From Pholiota molesta (lineage: Eukaryota; Basidiomycota; Agaricomycetes; Agaricales; Strophariaceae), in contig JACGCK010000065.1 in NCBI GenBank assembly GCA_014925825.1, positions 124,001 through 188,000 on the forward strand: a DNA stretch of 64,000 bases, written 5' to 3'. Each line of letters opens with the position of its first letter. Within the stretch, counting starts at the first letter, position 1. Positions 23,966-37,183 of the stretch are shown here, piece after piece. Under the pieces are notes generated by a model that saw only the letters and a list, made by a program, of their open reading frames with translations, made no database searches and was not told the origin of the DNA. The position numbers were made by a program, and so were the translations under genes.

Positions 23966-24691
23966 TCATAGGTAATGAGGCGGAACGTCGGTGTTACTGG
24001 CCGAGGTATGAGTTAGAGGTACCGCACCTATGGTTCTGTATTTGAAGATAAATGTGGCTATTCGTTCGATATCTTCTGAAGCATCGGGATCACTGATCCG
24101 AGCTTTCCTGTCGAGTATATCTTTAAGTGCCAGAATGAGTGGCTTGTTCCTCAAAAATAGATGCTGCTTACTGATTCGGTAAATTATGAGACGGATTTCA
24201 CCAGCATGGTTACTGGCGATTGGTCGCATATCCTCAGTGAAGTATCCATAATCTCACTGGCCGAAGTGTCACCGTTCATAATGTCCAACAGAAAACAATT
24301 CGAAACTTACGTTCATTCATGTCGGCCTTTCTAGGAAAGGCAAACTGAAGTAGAGAAGGGAATCCCAGTGTCGTGTTTTTCTTTTCAACCTTCTGCTTGG
24401 ACTCTCGATGAATCACCTCGCTCCCGACTCCCTTTCCGTCAATAAACACGTCCCCACGACTCTCTACTAGGCGATTCAGGCACTTCCAAACACCTCTCAA
24501 CCGCTATACTCGACAAAGAAGTTAAACTTGAAAGAACAAGAAACGAAAAACATCAAGACGCACTCGATTTGCCTCGGAAGGAATCCAGCAGGTTAATGTC
24601 CTGCTGAATTCATCGATAACAACACCATAAGCTGGAGTACTTCAGTTTCCTTCACGACGATTAATGCTTCGAATCCATTTAGAAAGGGCAT
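23966..24691 (-). pseudogene. DUF7918-domain protein, probably broken
   Basis: The parts of a DUF7918 protein occur in order on the minus strand. Start MPFLNGFEALIVVKETEV (24691). After two extra bases (CT near 24636) follows YGVVIDEFSRTLTCWIPSEA. An intron leads to FNFFVEYSG, then a second frame change, then GDVFIDGKGVGSEVIHR. An intron near 24315-24265 joins in phase to HYGYFTEDMRPIASN and HAGEIRLIIYRI, and the end is ATFIFKYRTIGAVPL (stop 23966). The intact relative at 58735-60044 has GFEAWVAVDEKPLP, GEIKIVLGRV and AFRFKYRPLDV at matching places. Two frameshifts argue for a pseudogene unless they are assembly errors. Confidence 0.6.
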
Positions 24692-25571
24692 ATTAGCAGA
24701 GTGGAATCGTAAACTAGAGAGTCGGGAGTTGGTGTCGGTTCAGACTGAGCAATTAAACAGAATCGTTTGAGAGACTAAATCGAGGGAGTGGCGGGATTGA
24801 AACAATGGGGGTGGTTTTAGCCTGTTTGCACTGGTCTCCTTAAGTCCCTTGTGCCACTTATGGTATTCGACTCTCGAGAGTCCTAAGCGGACAAGTGGCG
24901 AGTGTCTATACGGCGTTTGCCGCGTGTTGCTGCATATTAAGTATTATATTATTGCAGCTGGCTACGCGCGTCGTGCGGACAGTCGACTGTGACTCAGCTG
25001 CAGTGGCCATGACTTCGGCTGGAGCCATCGATATGCATTACCTATAAAATCAATCCAGTTTTACCCCAGTGAGATGCCCAATCTTCGCGTTAGTGAAAAA
25101 AAATACATTTAGAACATATACCGAACATACAAAAGGTTTTGGTCTACTACACTACTTGGGATTTAACATTTGAGTCCGAGGAATCAGAGATATACTCTAT
25201 GTGGACATGGAGGGGCGGACGGGAGCATTAACATGGACGAGCTTTAGAAAGGCATAGATAAAAAAAAAGGAAAACGAGGACAAATCTCAGCAGACAACTA
25301 GTACTACGGTAGAACGAGGACGGAGATGATGGTAGTTTGTAAACAAGGTAAAGTGAATAGATATATAGAGGCACTAGATGGAAACCCGGATAGTCCGATG
25401 TGTAGACTGGCAATATCGCGGCAGAATCAGTAAAGGATAAAAAAACAGGCAAACAAGCAAGCAAACAAAAAGAAATGTGCAAAGAAAAAGAAAGCAAAGC
25501 AGCATATAACACGAGAAGAGAAAAGAAATTGAACACGCGGACGCACACCGCTACAGCGAAAACCCAGCCCG
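24692..25571. other. Intergenic, no gene recognised
   Basis: Between the start of the DUF7918 remnant and the stop of the C2H2 gene. It should contain the promoter of the former and the 3' end of the latter. Pyrimidine-rich on the minus strand near 25400-25520. Confidence 0.45.
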
Positions 25572-28500
25572 CTATAGCGCCACGCCCGCCCACAGATCCT
25601 CCTGCGCCCCCACACCGCCATTCCCGCCCGTATTCCTCCTCCTCGGCGGAGGCCGCCCCGCACTCGCCTGCGGCGGCGGCGACGGCTTCATCATCCCCTC
25701 CTCGTCCCCGTCGTCCATCCCGCCCATATCCATATCCCCACCGCCGCCCATCCCCACATCGCCCATCCCGCCCTGCGCGGCCATCGCCGCGACCGCACCC
25801 ACCCCGCGCGCGCTCTCCACCGCCCTCGCACACTCCGCGCCCGCCTCGCTCCGGAGATGCCGGTTCAGCGCGTCCATCCGCGCAAACTGCTTCCGGCACC
25901 CCTCGCACTCGAACGGGCGGAAGTTGCTGTGCAGCTGCTCGTGCCTCTTACAGTCATGCTGCCGCGCAAAGCCCTTGCCGCACCCCGGCCAGTGGCACTT
26001 ATACGGCTTCTGCTCGTAGTGCGAGCGCAGGTGGCCCTTGAGGTTGAACCCGCGCGTGAACGTCGAGTTGCACCCCGGGATCGTGCACGCGAAGTTCGCG
26101 TCCTGCTTCCGCCGCCGGATCGACGCGTGCGCCGTGCGCCCCGTCGTCACGTTCTGCTTCGCGATCGGGCCGCCGCCGTCGCCGCTGGCGCCCGAGCCCG
26201 CGCGCGGCCGGCCGCCCTGCTGCGAGTGCGACGAGCCCGCGTCCCGCGGTCGCGGTACGCGCCGCGCCCCGTGATCGCCACCTCCTCGTCGTACCCCGCG
26301 CTCACCGGCGGCTCGCCGATCTCGCTCAGGCCCAGCCCGCCGCCGCCCGCCGCCGCGCCCGAGATGCCCACGCCGTACGCACCAGCGCCGCCGCCGAGGC
26401 CCAGGCCCAGACCGTGGTGGCTGAGCGACGGCGCGTGCTGCTGCAGGTGCGGATGCACGCCCGGTCCTCCTCCTCCAGCTCCCCATACCGCACCCGCGGG
26501 CTCGCATTCGGGCTCGGATACGGGCTCACCCTCCTCGGCGCGAGATGCCCGCCCGCGCCCCCACCGCGCCCGAGCCCCACACCTCCGCCCCGCGATCCGA
26601 CCGGCTCCCGCTCGACGCCCTTCTGAAATGCCCCACCCCATGCCCCACCCCCGGCGCGAGCGTGTGCCGGATCGACGGGAGCGGCCCGCCGCCCATCCTG
26701 GTGCGGCAGCGCGCCGACAGACAGCGACGGCAGGTGCAGGGGTGCAGGAACCCGCCGCCCTCCGCGCGTACGCGCTCAGCCCGCCGCCGATCGACGCGGA
26801 CTGCCCGTGGTGCAGGGCGTACCCCGGCACGCCGCCGCCGAGCCCGAGCCCGAGCCCCAGGCCGCCGGCGCCGTCGCGCGCGTCCGCGGAGCGCGAGAGG
26901 CGGTGGTGCCCGCCGCCGCCGCGCCCCGAGTCGGACACGGAGCGCTGGAGGCCTTCCGGCGAGAGGTACGCGCCTTGCTGCTGCTGCTGCTGTGGTTGTG
27001 GCTTGGAGGCGGCATTACCGCCAAACGTGAAGTTCTGGATCTGCTGCCGGTGCTGCTGGCCTGCTGTGCGCGAGCGCTGCTGCTGTTGCTGCTGCTGCTG
27101 TTGTTGTTGCTGTTGCTGCTGCTGCTGCTGCTGCTGCCTCCGCACCTGCTCCTGCTGCCGCTCATAGTCCGAATACCCCGCACCGCCGCCGCCATCCCGA
27201 ACCCCGCGCCCCACGCGGACTCCGAGCTCCTCCGCTGCCGCGCGTCGTCCTCCTGCGGCGCCTGGAGCCGCTGCTGCTGCCCGGGCATCGTCTGCGTCTC
27301 GGGGAACACGAACCCGCCCGTCGCCTGCGCGCGGCTCTGCTGCTGATGCTGTTGAGTTTGTTGTTGTTGGTGTTGCTGGTGTTGAGTTTGTGGCGTCTGT
27401 TGCGGAAGCGAAGATTGCTGATTAAGTTGCGTTGCTGAGGATTCGTCGACCCCGGCCTGAAGGATACGGCGACGCGTGGCGCGATGTCGGCTGCGAGTGC
27501 TGCATCTGCTGCTGCTGCTGTTGTTGTTGCTGGAGGAAAGGCTGCTGCCGCTGCCTTAAATCCTCCTGCCCGATCGAACCGGCCAGCTCGCGCCTATTAT
27601 CGCACCGTCGTCGTGCAAAAGTACAACAACCCATGGCGGGCAGTTTCACGAATGGAGAGGTGGTCAGGGTGACGGCGGCCCACACAGCGACACGATGATG
27701 AGTGGTGGTGGTGTGATGACGATGCGGAGGAGAGCGTCGAGATAGATGGTGTTGATGATGTGATGATGATCAAGAGTCAGAAACAAGTAGCGCCATGTCC
27801 AAGAGCGTAGCGGAACCACAGTCGGACGATCAATCATCAACATGTCGATCACGATCGCGACACGATCATCGACCAAACATGATCCGAACGAGGGAGATCA
27901 GCGCCGAGAGGAAACCGTGAAAAGCGGGGCAGGCCGGGCGAAGAATACAAAGGACCAAGGGCCACAGACAAACGACCAATCCAAAGTCGATGAATACCGA
28001 GGTGCGATTCGCGATGTATTGATGAATGTCGTCCACGATATCGATAGCAGAACAAGAACCAGAAAAAAAAAAAAAACAAGGAGATTATCAGCATTCGCCC
28101 ACACTTCCAAACCAAACCAGAATCAAAACAGAATCAAAAACAAAACAAAAACAAACAAGCACCCATCCAAACCGCGCAAGCAAACCAATCTCCAAAAAAC
28201 ACCCTCCGTACCTCCATCACGGGCGCCTAACCCAATCAGGAAGCGACCAACACCAACCTCCCCCCACGCACGGGCAGGACCCGAACACACCCTCCACGCA
28301 AAAATCCCAAAGCACAAGCCACCCACACCAAAACCACACAAAGGCCAAAAAAACAAGGGCCCCCACACCCGTAAGCCCCGCGCTTCCCGGCTCGGGCTCG
28401 GCGCGGACGGACAGGGGTCAAGGGCATTTCCCTGACGCAACGTGTGGCAACGCGTGTGTAAGACGCAGGACAGGAGAGAAAAAAGAAAGGAGAAAGGAGA

Positions 28501-29920
28501 GAAAAGAGCGGGATCGACGACGATCGCAGCACACAGACATCGGAGAAGGGAGGTGGAAGCAGGGACAGAGCACAGCGCACAGTCCCATCCAACCCCTCTC
28601 CCAAAAAACCAAGGCGAAAGAAAAATCGCGGCCAGAAAAAAAAAACAAAATCACAACCCAAAAACCAAGAGAAACCCACTCACCCTGAGCAACCATCCCC
28701 ACCCTCTGCGCGAACGCCGCCCTCTCGCCCACGCCCGCGCTCACCGGCGTCGCGGGCACATGTGGAACTGCGGCGCCATCCCGTGGTCCCCATCCCCATC
28801 GTCGGGGGCGTTGATCGACGGCACATCCGTGTACTGTTGCTCGTGAGAGTGAGAAGGGGGAGGGGATTGGGGGTCCTCGGGAGCAGGAGGCGCGGTGGGC
28901 TCTGCGCTTCTGCAAGTGGTGCTGGCTGGCGATGTTGTTATTGTTGAGGTTGTTGAGGGACGGGGAAGAGCCAGAGGGCAGCGGCGCGGGCCCCCAGCTC
29001 GGCGTGTGCACGGACATCGACCCGAACTGCTGCGCGACGGAGAGCCGCGGCGACGGCTGCGGCTGCGGCGAGTGGCCGAGCGCCTGCTGATGTGCGCGGG
29101 GCGGAAGGCGGCGAGGTGCGGGACGGCTGGGGCGAGGGCGACGGGGAGAAGTGCTGCTGCTGCTGCACCTGGTACGGTTGTTGCCCCTGCTGCCCCTGTT
29201 GTTGTTGTTGTTGCGGGTGCTGGCCCTGCGGGTGGGGCCCGGGGGACGGGGAGTGCGAGGCCACAGACGAGGCGCGCGAGTGGCGCCCGCCGCCCCCACC
29301 GCCGGCGTCCGGGGAGTACGGGTGCGCGAACGGGTGCGCGGGATCGAACCCGCGCGCGCGCTCCTCGTCGCCGTTGCTCGACGGCGAGTCGTGGTCGAAG
29401 GGCGACCCGCGCGCGCGATGGGCCGCGGGGTCGCCACCGCCGCCGGGGTACCCCCACTACCAGCGCCGCCGCCGAGCGGGGGCGACGCCAGGGCGTGCGC
29501 GAGGAGCGGGTCCGGGTCGAGCGCAAGGCCGAGGGCGGGGGCGTCATAGACGCCGTCGCCGGCGAACATCAGGAGGCCGCCCGCGCTCGTGGCGTTATGG
29601 GCGCCGTCGGCGGGGGGCTGGTCGTAGTCGCTGGGCTCGTAGGACATCTCGGGGAGGAGGTCGAAGTTGAGCTCGTCCGGTGCGAAGGAGAGGTCGGAGT
29701 GCTGGGAGAAGGGCGAGTTGTAGTAGGAGCCGTTGTAGGAGGGCGTGTGGGGCTGGTTGTTGAAGAGCGGGGACTGCTGGGCGGGGAGGTCGAAGTCGGG
29801 GAGGTGGAAGGCGGAGGCCGGGTGGGCGAAGTCGTCGTGGACGGAGCGCGGGGGGGACGGGGGGACGAGGTCGAAGTTGGTTATATAGGGCGAGCCGCCC
29901 TTGGAGCTGGGGGCGTCCAT
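25572..29920 (-). CDS. Gln-rich C2H2 zinc-finger transcription factor
   Basis: Start at 29920 (MDAPSSKGGSPYITNFDLVP) with an aromatic/acidic N terminus (SPFSQHSDLSFAPDELNFDL). The first exon ends near 28690 (RVGMVAQ, GGTGAGTG donor). Sequence resumes near 27600 with ELAGSIGQEDLRQRQQPFLQ and a long poly-Gln tract. The C terminus has three fingers: FACTIPGCNSTFTRGFNLKG, PYKCHWPGCGKGFARQHDCK and FECEGCRKQFARMDALNRHL (about 26110-25850), the last C2HC-like. The FARQHDCKRHEQLH signature is shared with a well-populated class of fungal C2H2 regulators. At least seven one- or two-base frame changes are needed, all in GC-rich or repetitive text; the finger region itself is clean. The roughly 1 kb gap between the two halves is long for an intron here, so two genes remain possible. 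Nuclear DNA-binding regulator, target unknown. Confidence 0.68.
27075..27137 (-). repeat. CAG/CAA tract encoding poly-Gln
   Basis: About 20 consecutive Gln codons mixing CAG and CAA, inside the C2H2 gene. Shorter Gln runs occur near 26975, 27510 and 29200. A length-variable microsatellite that could also cause alignment and assembly errors nearby. Confidence 0.85.
27700..28680 (-). other. Strand-asymmetric spacer inside the C2H2 locus
   Basis: The plus strand here is dominated by A and C (long runs such as CAAAACCACACAAAGG), so the transcribed minus strand is T/G-rich with polypyrimidine runs. It lies between the two coding halves of the C2H2 gene and most likely represents an unusually long intron or untranslated region. 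Open frames within it are low-complexity artefacts. Confidence 0.4.
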
Positions 29921-30155
29921 CCTGGCAAGATGAGATCCACGAAAGGCGGTACCAGCCAGGACACATCCAAGATCAGCCAAACACGCCACTACAATCGATG
30001 CCATCTGTTTGGACACCGCCCACCACCGCCCCCTCTTATCACTGATCTACGCACCCACACCTGCTTTTAATCCTAGACACAGCTCTATTCTAACTAATTC
30101 AATGAGCCTCATCTCCAAGATTCCCATTCCTCGCAGACACAACGAGGTGACTAAT

Positions 30156-31931
30156 TCACAACCTGACTAATAATAAAGCGCTCGAAAGTCCCCAGACCGA
30201 CGAAAGGAGACGTCCCCCACCCGACGTCGCGACCTGCAAGTCCGCCATCAAAACACCAATGAAAAAACGAGAGCAAAAATAAGCGCCTGTCGCCTCAGTC
30301 CAAGCTAAATGCATTTCATTCCCGGCCCCAGCCCCGGTCAACAGGTCGACCATTAAGCGAATCCCATGAACGCAGACACTATTTCCGATATCAGTAGTTA
30401 GTGATTCAATAATCGGCTCCAGAATTATTACTCTACTTGTATACTTACCTACAAACTTGGCAAGTGGATGACTTTCCTTGGCTAGCAAATACTTAGGATA
30501 TTCCCGTTTGTTGAGGACGATGGTGCGATAGAGATACCCCAATGAGACATGGACTTCAGAACATGTTCTTTCGAAATAGACATTGATAGCTCCCAAGATA
30601 ATCAATAATCGGCTCCGGAATTATTGCTTGTATACCTACAAGTTTGGCAAGTGGATGACTTTCCTTGGCTAGTAGATATCTTGTGTCAGCATGTTCCCGT
30701 TTGTCAAGGACGATGGGACGATAAAGATACCCCAATGAGACATGGATTTCAGGACATGTTTGACAACAAATGGGGAATGGGGTAGTAATAAACATCGGCG
30801 AAAAAACAGGAATTTCTGGATAGTTGTTGAGAAGGAGGTTAATTTCCGTGTTCGGAGTCGTCCTCATCACCATTACAACGTCCCTGCAAAATTTTGATTT
30901 TGAAAAAAGAGATCTCTTGGAATGCCTTCTAAAGAGATTAACTCGAAGCTGCTTTGAAGTCATGTTAAGAACTTGCCATGCCATCTCGAAACGGCTTCCT
31001 GGATTTTGAAGCGCCACAAGATGCAAAATTGCCTGAGCATACAGTAAGTCCCCGAAGCAAGTTTCGAAATGACAGGTCAAGTTTTCCTACAGACAGACAA
31101 TAGGTCACAAGTCCACAATCCAAGCTCACCACCACTTCCATTGAGTACTGAGCAATGAAATATCATCTCTAGATTGCGCTCAGGTAATCCAAAGCTGGTT
31201 TAAGATAACAATTAGATCTTGCAAGACCGTCATACCGGCTACTTATTTTCAAGGCGCCACCACCGCGAAATTTTGCCTCGAGATGTATTGCACCTAAGTA
31301 ACTCAAAGCTGATTTGAAGTAATGTTTGGAACTTGCCAGGCCGTTTCGGTAACGACTTGCGCCACAAGATGCAAAATTGCCTTCCGCTTTTTAACCCACA
31401 CTTATAAATCGGTGTAATCTATGAGTATACAGTAAATCCCCGAAGCAAGTTTCGAAATGACAGGCCAAGCTTTCGTACAGACAAATACAATCACAAGATT
31501 ACACTTCATGCGTCCACCACCACCACTTCCATTGAGTACCGAGCAATACAATAACATCTCTAGATTGCGCTCAGGTAGTTCAAATCTAGTTTAAGATAAT
31601 GTTCAAATTTTGCAAGACCGTCATACCGGCTACTTGTTTTTAATGCGCCACAACCGCGAAAATTTGCCTTCAATTCAAACCGCTCTTCGAACCACACCAG
31701 TAGGCGTAGTCTCTATGTAAGTATACAATATATCCCCGACTCGAAAGCACGTTTCAAACTGACAGCCAGCAATACAATCACCAACCAGACAACACGCCAC
31801 GCGTCCGTCCACCTCCACCACTCCCATTGAGTAGCTATTGTCTTGACACCCTCCTCCTGTATGAACTCATCCAACCCTAAGTAATAGTACCTGATAGTAC
31901 CCAACTCCCCGACGCACACGGTTCCGAACAC
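30156..31931 (-). pseudogene. Decayed unknown gene with tandem internal duplications
   Basis: One exon type (VSLGYLYRPIVLDKRE, LLAKESHPLAKLVG) occurs twice, at about 30765-30600 and 30590-30380. Another (CHFETCFGDLLYAQAILHLV, GSRFEMAWQVLNMTSKQLRV at 31080-30930) recurs at about 31470-31290 with stops. The nucleotide block CCACTTCCATTGAGTAC...CAAGACCGTCATACCGGCTA occurs at about 31128-31243 and 31528-31630, with a partial third copy near 31815-31840. Only the right-most copy keeps an open frame (EFIQEEGVKTIATQWEWWRW). The unit is roughly 390 bases. No domain recognised; probably a gene that expanded by tandem duplication and then decayed. Confidence 0.5.
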
Positions 31932-34900
31932 GGTGATCCGCCCCGGTCTAAGCGCCCGGCGCGTCTACCAAAGTACTACGGTCGGATATGTTGTGCTACC
32001 GATGTCGATGATATCTAATCTAATCCAGTCGCCAACCCGTCGCGTCAGCTCGGACGCGTCGGGGCGAAAGGCCACTACTACATAGTACATACTACACCGA
32101 CACGCGGGACGATCCTGCCGCGCCGGCACCCTCCTTAGCGCGGCGCCTAATCGTACGTACGCTTCAAACAGGCACCACACCGACGCGCCTCCGAGTCTTT
32201 CTTCCGATGCTCCCGAAAAGCAGCGCAACACGCGCTCGCACGTCGGGGCCGAATTTAATGCAGATACTACTTGGCAATTTCATTCCTCTGTCGTTCCGAA
32301 CAGAATCAGCGTCGCACTGGAAATCTCAAAACCAAGAAGGAAACCCTCGGCTTTCGATCCCGTTCTCCAAGGATATGATTCTTGCTTGAGTACATCCTAT
32401 GCCCAAATATCCCGAAGAAATCTCTGTCTCTGTCATAGCAATGCAAGGCGAACGAGAGTGCGTCTCCCCTCGACATCTTACGGTAGATCATAGAACCGCG
32501 ACGCGAGCGCAGTCGGCGGACGCCCACAAGTAACACGCGGTTGATCCGTCTTACTGCACGCCCGCCGTTGCCCTCCGCACTCGTGTCTGCCATCGGCCTC
32601 CAGCGCCGGTCTCGCATTTAGGATCGGAATAAGTGGTTGAAAGGGATAATCCAATCCTGTGTCATCTTCAAAGTAACCTGATGGTGTAGGGTATGGAAAC
32701 CGGAACCCTGCGTTCCGAGAAGTGGACGCGCGATCTCTTTTGGGGGGTGCAAAAGTGGCAGACTTACGACACCCAGTCTGCCTTCGTATGTTTCCAGGCG
32801 CATCAAGGTGAAATTTTAGACACGACATATCATGCTGTCAAACTTTGACCAGATCCACAAAGCCAATGGCCTTCATCATGTATGGGCACTAGTCCTTCCG
32901 GGGGAGTGCCGCTGGCAATGGCCTGCGGTACCGGATGCGATGTAGATATCGAGGTCGATGTAGACTATATCTTTACAACTTCCCATGCAGAACTACATAC
33001 TGCAATCTAAGTGTGATTCGCCATCAACGCACCGCGATGTCTCTGGAACGAGGCCTCATCTTACGCTGATCCTCTCTCCCCAGCGTCATGAATCCGATGG
33101 ACAAGAAACAGACTCGCAGAGAATTTACCTACAGAGAAAGAAGCCCGAATTCGCGATCCTGATTAGATATCTTTCAATGCTGTCTGATATCTCCACCACC
33201 ACAGCGCGTTTCGCGCTAAACGCCTCACTCGAAACATACATCCTATTCTTATTACTGAGCACTGCCAATAGAAGGAAGGCAAGAACCGTGTAAACCCCAG
33301 CGCTGTGGATACACGCGCTCTGCAAAAAGAATCAAGATTACTGAGCTATGTATGTCCGCAGGTCATGCGTGCCACCTGCGGTTTTGTGGCATTCCCGGCT
33401 ATTCTTCTAAACTTATCTCAACGGGCAATCGGCACGGAGGAATGGGGGAGATGGCTGACACACGCCTCCGCAGCTATCGCCACTGTGGCTTCCTCTGTAT
33501 AAGCCCGGCATGTCGCGTACCCACGAGCAATCGGAGTACAGACCTGCAGGTCCAAGTAGTAACCGCCTGCCTGTATTGCCTCTCCCGGAGATGAATTTCA
33601 GATTCGGCAAGTACCTGACTGTCAATATTGTAGTCTAACTATAATTGAGCTATGATGTGCGTGCATGGTGCATACAGTGCATTTGTATGGACAGCCTTGG
33701 AAGCCTCATGTTTTCGCACACGGAGGAGGGCCTATCTCCCGCTTCGTGATCCGTTTGGAATGTCCCGCATCCACGGACTGTTCCGATTCTTGGGCCACCT
33801 TGTCGCCTGGGGTTGAAAATTTCTCTATACATCCATGTTGACTGTAGCATCTGCGCAGTGTAGACTTGATGACTGCAGGATTTTGCCGAGAGTCAATTGA
33901 ATATTAACCTTCGTTCGTCTGTTGCGAATGTCAGTCGAAACGTACAGGTGTACTATGAAAGACTACGAAGTAGGAAGGATCCATATCGCTCAACACTGTG
34001 TGCGTGAGGATACTATGTCAAAATTCAGGCCACACTATCTCACAATGTGCCCCCGTCGGCCTGCTATGGGCTGATCCGCGTGTGATCGAGGGCAGTTCAC
34101 AAGTTGGTTATCGATCATGATCGAGCACAGTGATCCGTGTGATCATGTTGTCCTCCGTCTGCGTCGAGGTTTACATGACATCTTCTTATCCGTGCCCTAT
34201 TGTTTACCAATTGAAACTGTCTTCTACATCGGCTGTTGACATCGGACAAAATGAGAATCGAGAGCCTGCCCTCTGGGCGATGCACACACCTGCGCTTGTG
34301 ATGCATCTTGTTGCGGAGAAGCAAAATGTTCCCCTCCCAACAAATTTGTGCTGTTAGTCGGTCGTTGGTAAAGTATTTTCTCTCGGTTTGACAATTGAAG
34401 CTTGGGGATCGGATAGGTGTATTACCCGGACCCAACTGATTATCATACATCTAGATCATCACATACTTAGTACGGTCATGTACAGCCCTTCAGCCTGGCA
34501 GTACGACTTAGGTTGTAAAAACCCGAGATAGATGGCTTTAGATCTCTGGTACAATGTTAAACCTCGCATGTAATCAAAGCGAATCTGATCGTGCAATTTA
34601 AGTCGCAAGACAAGATTTTATCCAACAGCTCGAAAATAGAGGTGACAATGCAATGTCTGAATGTCAGAAAGTAGTCTTGACATTGATTCAACGGAAATCG
34701 CACATCTTCTCACACATAAAACGAGCATCTACGTATCGCGTCCACAGGCGGCGTCTGGGAGTGAACATCGCGATGCTATATTTAGCACGGCACCCAGGCT
34801 GTGCGGATGACTGCACTCCTCCAGGCCTCTTCCTGATGTATCACACCTACTGTATGAGAGCAAAAATAAGTTCAGTTGGAGCTATTTACATACGTCGGAT

Positions 34901-36279
34901 TTTAGATGTTCTTAACCATTCGCACAGCATGTGCAGAGCTTAAGGGGTTTGTTCGATGACTTTTGCGTCATAGAGGTTTATTGAGCTCTGTCGGGCCAGT
35001 TCCTACCTCTTAGGACATTCACATTTATGGATCCGTTCCTCCGAAGGCTAAGCATCTCAGCCACTGGTGCACCTACAACTATTTGTTATCTCCAACTCAA
35101 GCAAGGCGGGTTACAAAGTCTCGGATTTACGAGCGCACTGAATTGCAATACCCCGGTCTAACTCGAAGCAAATATTCCTATCACATTGCATACATCAAAC
35201 AACTCAGGACAGAAGCTGTGGACCATCATAGAATTAAGTTCTTACACGATGAAGCCCATGCGAAAGTAAAAGAAGAACAACGCCTTGGTGAGAACAACAG
35301 TTGGCAGTGCGGAAAGTTCTATTTTGTACCAATCTTGAAAAACTGGATGGCCATACGGCGATATATAAACTTCTTGGAAGTAATCCCTCAAGTCTTTGAC
35401 ATCTCCTAAGTAATACGTCCGATCTTGTAAGAGACCATCTATGTATCGTTTTAATCAACGGCCTGAGCCCGATTCGCGGAAGATGCCATGGAAATTGACG
35501 CGATACAAGATGCTCAATCTCGCGCTTGCCTTGTATGCGAGCGACCCAATTCTCCAAGAAGGGCAACTGTTCTAGCGGTTGGACTTTTTATTTGGATGAC
35601 AACAAATCGCACGAGCCTGACAATAGCCTGTGATCACGCAGAAAGATTCTCTTCGCGTATTCTCAATCACGACGTTGTGACTTCCGCATGGGCATCAAAA
35701 TTTAATACAATGCATGTTAAATTGGATAAATCGGCGAGTAGTTAAGCGAAAGGGTGATCACTCCTGGAAAGCTTTGGGAAAATCTCTCTTTTTGTATGAC
35801 CTCTTGTCCTGATTTTGGATAAGTACAAGGTGATAAACATCATGATATTTTACTTCTGCGTCCAGTCAAGGCCGCTCTCTTGCTAAAGTATCTTCTTCTT
35901 GCGCTTATCCATTCCAATAAGATGTCAAGCTCTATACGTATAAGTATTTGAGTATATCTAAGAGGTAAGAGGTCTCTCGGGGACCTAACTATAGACGCCG
36001 GTGATGCGGGTGCGCATTGCACCTGTATCGCACTGCCATTTATGGCAAAGAGACTGTTGTTGAACCGCACGGAGATTCAGTCAAGCGTGCGCTTTGGCTT
36101 AAACTACCAGTATTTCCAACTCGATAACTACAGCATGCGAAAGCTCACAGAAGAAGAAAGAAAGATTCAAGCAATTGGAAGCCCTGCGTGTTATGCAACA
36201 TATTTAACCAGTTCGGTCTTTCGACCATCTGGGATCATCACCATTCCTTTCCCTAATCTCATCCAACGCCAATTGTCCA
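31932..36279. other. 4.3 kb with no convincing gene
   Basis: Scattered frames of 60-118 codons (for example 35083-35409 and 35488-35745 on the plus strand) have no motif and no splice partners. A small palindrome CGATCATGATCG lies near 34110-34122. The last 40 bases before 36280 are pyrimidine-rich and probably the leader of the next gene. Confidence 0.45.
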
Positions 36280-37183
36280 ATGCTTACCGTCAACGGCTTT
36301 TGCTGTACCGTCTATGACCCATCAAACTCTCAAGACGAGAAGTACCTCAGCATGGAAAAATTGTGCACCCGAAGGCGAGACTTGCAGACGCTTGGGGCGC
36401 TCTGGAAGACTTCAAAACCTTGACACCGGTTCGTTCCCTTTTTCTTCCTTATTACCGCCCTATTAATGCGAGTAATATACAGAATATTCCAGACAAATGT
36501 TTTTTCAGAATTAGTTTATGTAGAGCCGGGAAACCGGGCAGCCATCCCTCCGACCCCAAATTTTCACCTCGCCCATTCGAGGACATCAATAAAGATGCCA
36601 AAGTGTTCATCTACACGAACGGAAAGCTGGTTGATGGCCCGCTGAACATGGACCGTCTGCATCCTCAGTTGGGAATTTCCCTGCCAACAGAGATGCCAAG
36701 TATTTGGACTATGATAAGGTGATGCAGGGGTACGGTTCTGATATTCCGACGGTTTACCTCGACGCCACATTTTTCAATGTTGAAGAGACCTGCCGACGCG
36801 GAGAAGAAGGTTTACGTGAAGTGCCACTTGAGAGTGTCAACCTTTCCAAAGAGCTGCGCGATCAACATTTCTTCGTTGAGGTTCTGGTTGTGCCTCTTAA
36901 TGTCACGGCGATGCCTACTCCCAAGGCAGAGCTGAATGATATAATTGCATTTGGACACTTGGCGCATTTCAGATTCATATTCACAAAGACTAGTAAGTCT
37001 CTTCTGCTACGCAATTTCTCCATCCGAGTCTAAACTTAATTTTGACCTTACCGTCCTTTCTTTTTAGATACGAAATTGATAGAGTATGGCTACTCAAGAC
37101 GCCGGCTTTCGTCCATGAGGCGAACATATCGGACGCCTGGGGGCCTTCGCTTTCACGCCACCCAGACCCACAGCTACTATTAA
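36280..37183 (+). CDS. Unknown fungal protein, two frame changes
   Basis: ATG at 36280 (MLTVNGFCCTVYDPSNSQDE). After one frame change near 36355 it reads HGKIVHPKARLADAWGALED to an intron at 36429-36482. The next exon has AGKPGSHPSDPKFSPRPFED and KVFIYTNGKLVDGPLNMDRL; a second frame change near 36690 leads to YLDYDKVMQGYGSDIPTVYL and HFFVEVLVVPLNVTAMPTPK. A second intron (36993-37067) joins in phase to LIEYGYSRRRLSSMRRTYRT and ends TQTHSYY. Coding quality is high and the introns are canonical, so the gene is real. The two shifts mean it is either recently inactivated or mis-assembled. I recall similar uncharacterised basidiomycete proteins but no function. Confidence 0.62.

Noticed and set aside
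28026..28688. 220-codon plus-strand frame rich in Lys, Thr, Pro and Asn
   Set aside because: Consequence of the A/C-rich strand bias within the C2H2 locus; no start context or motif.
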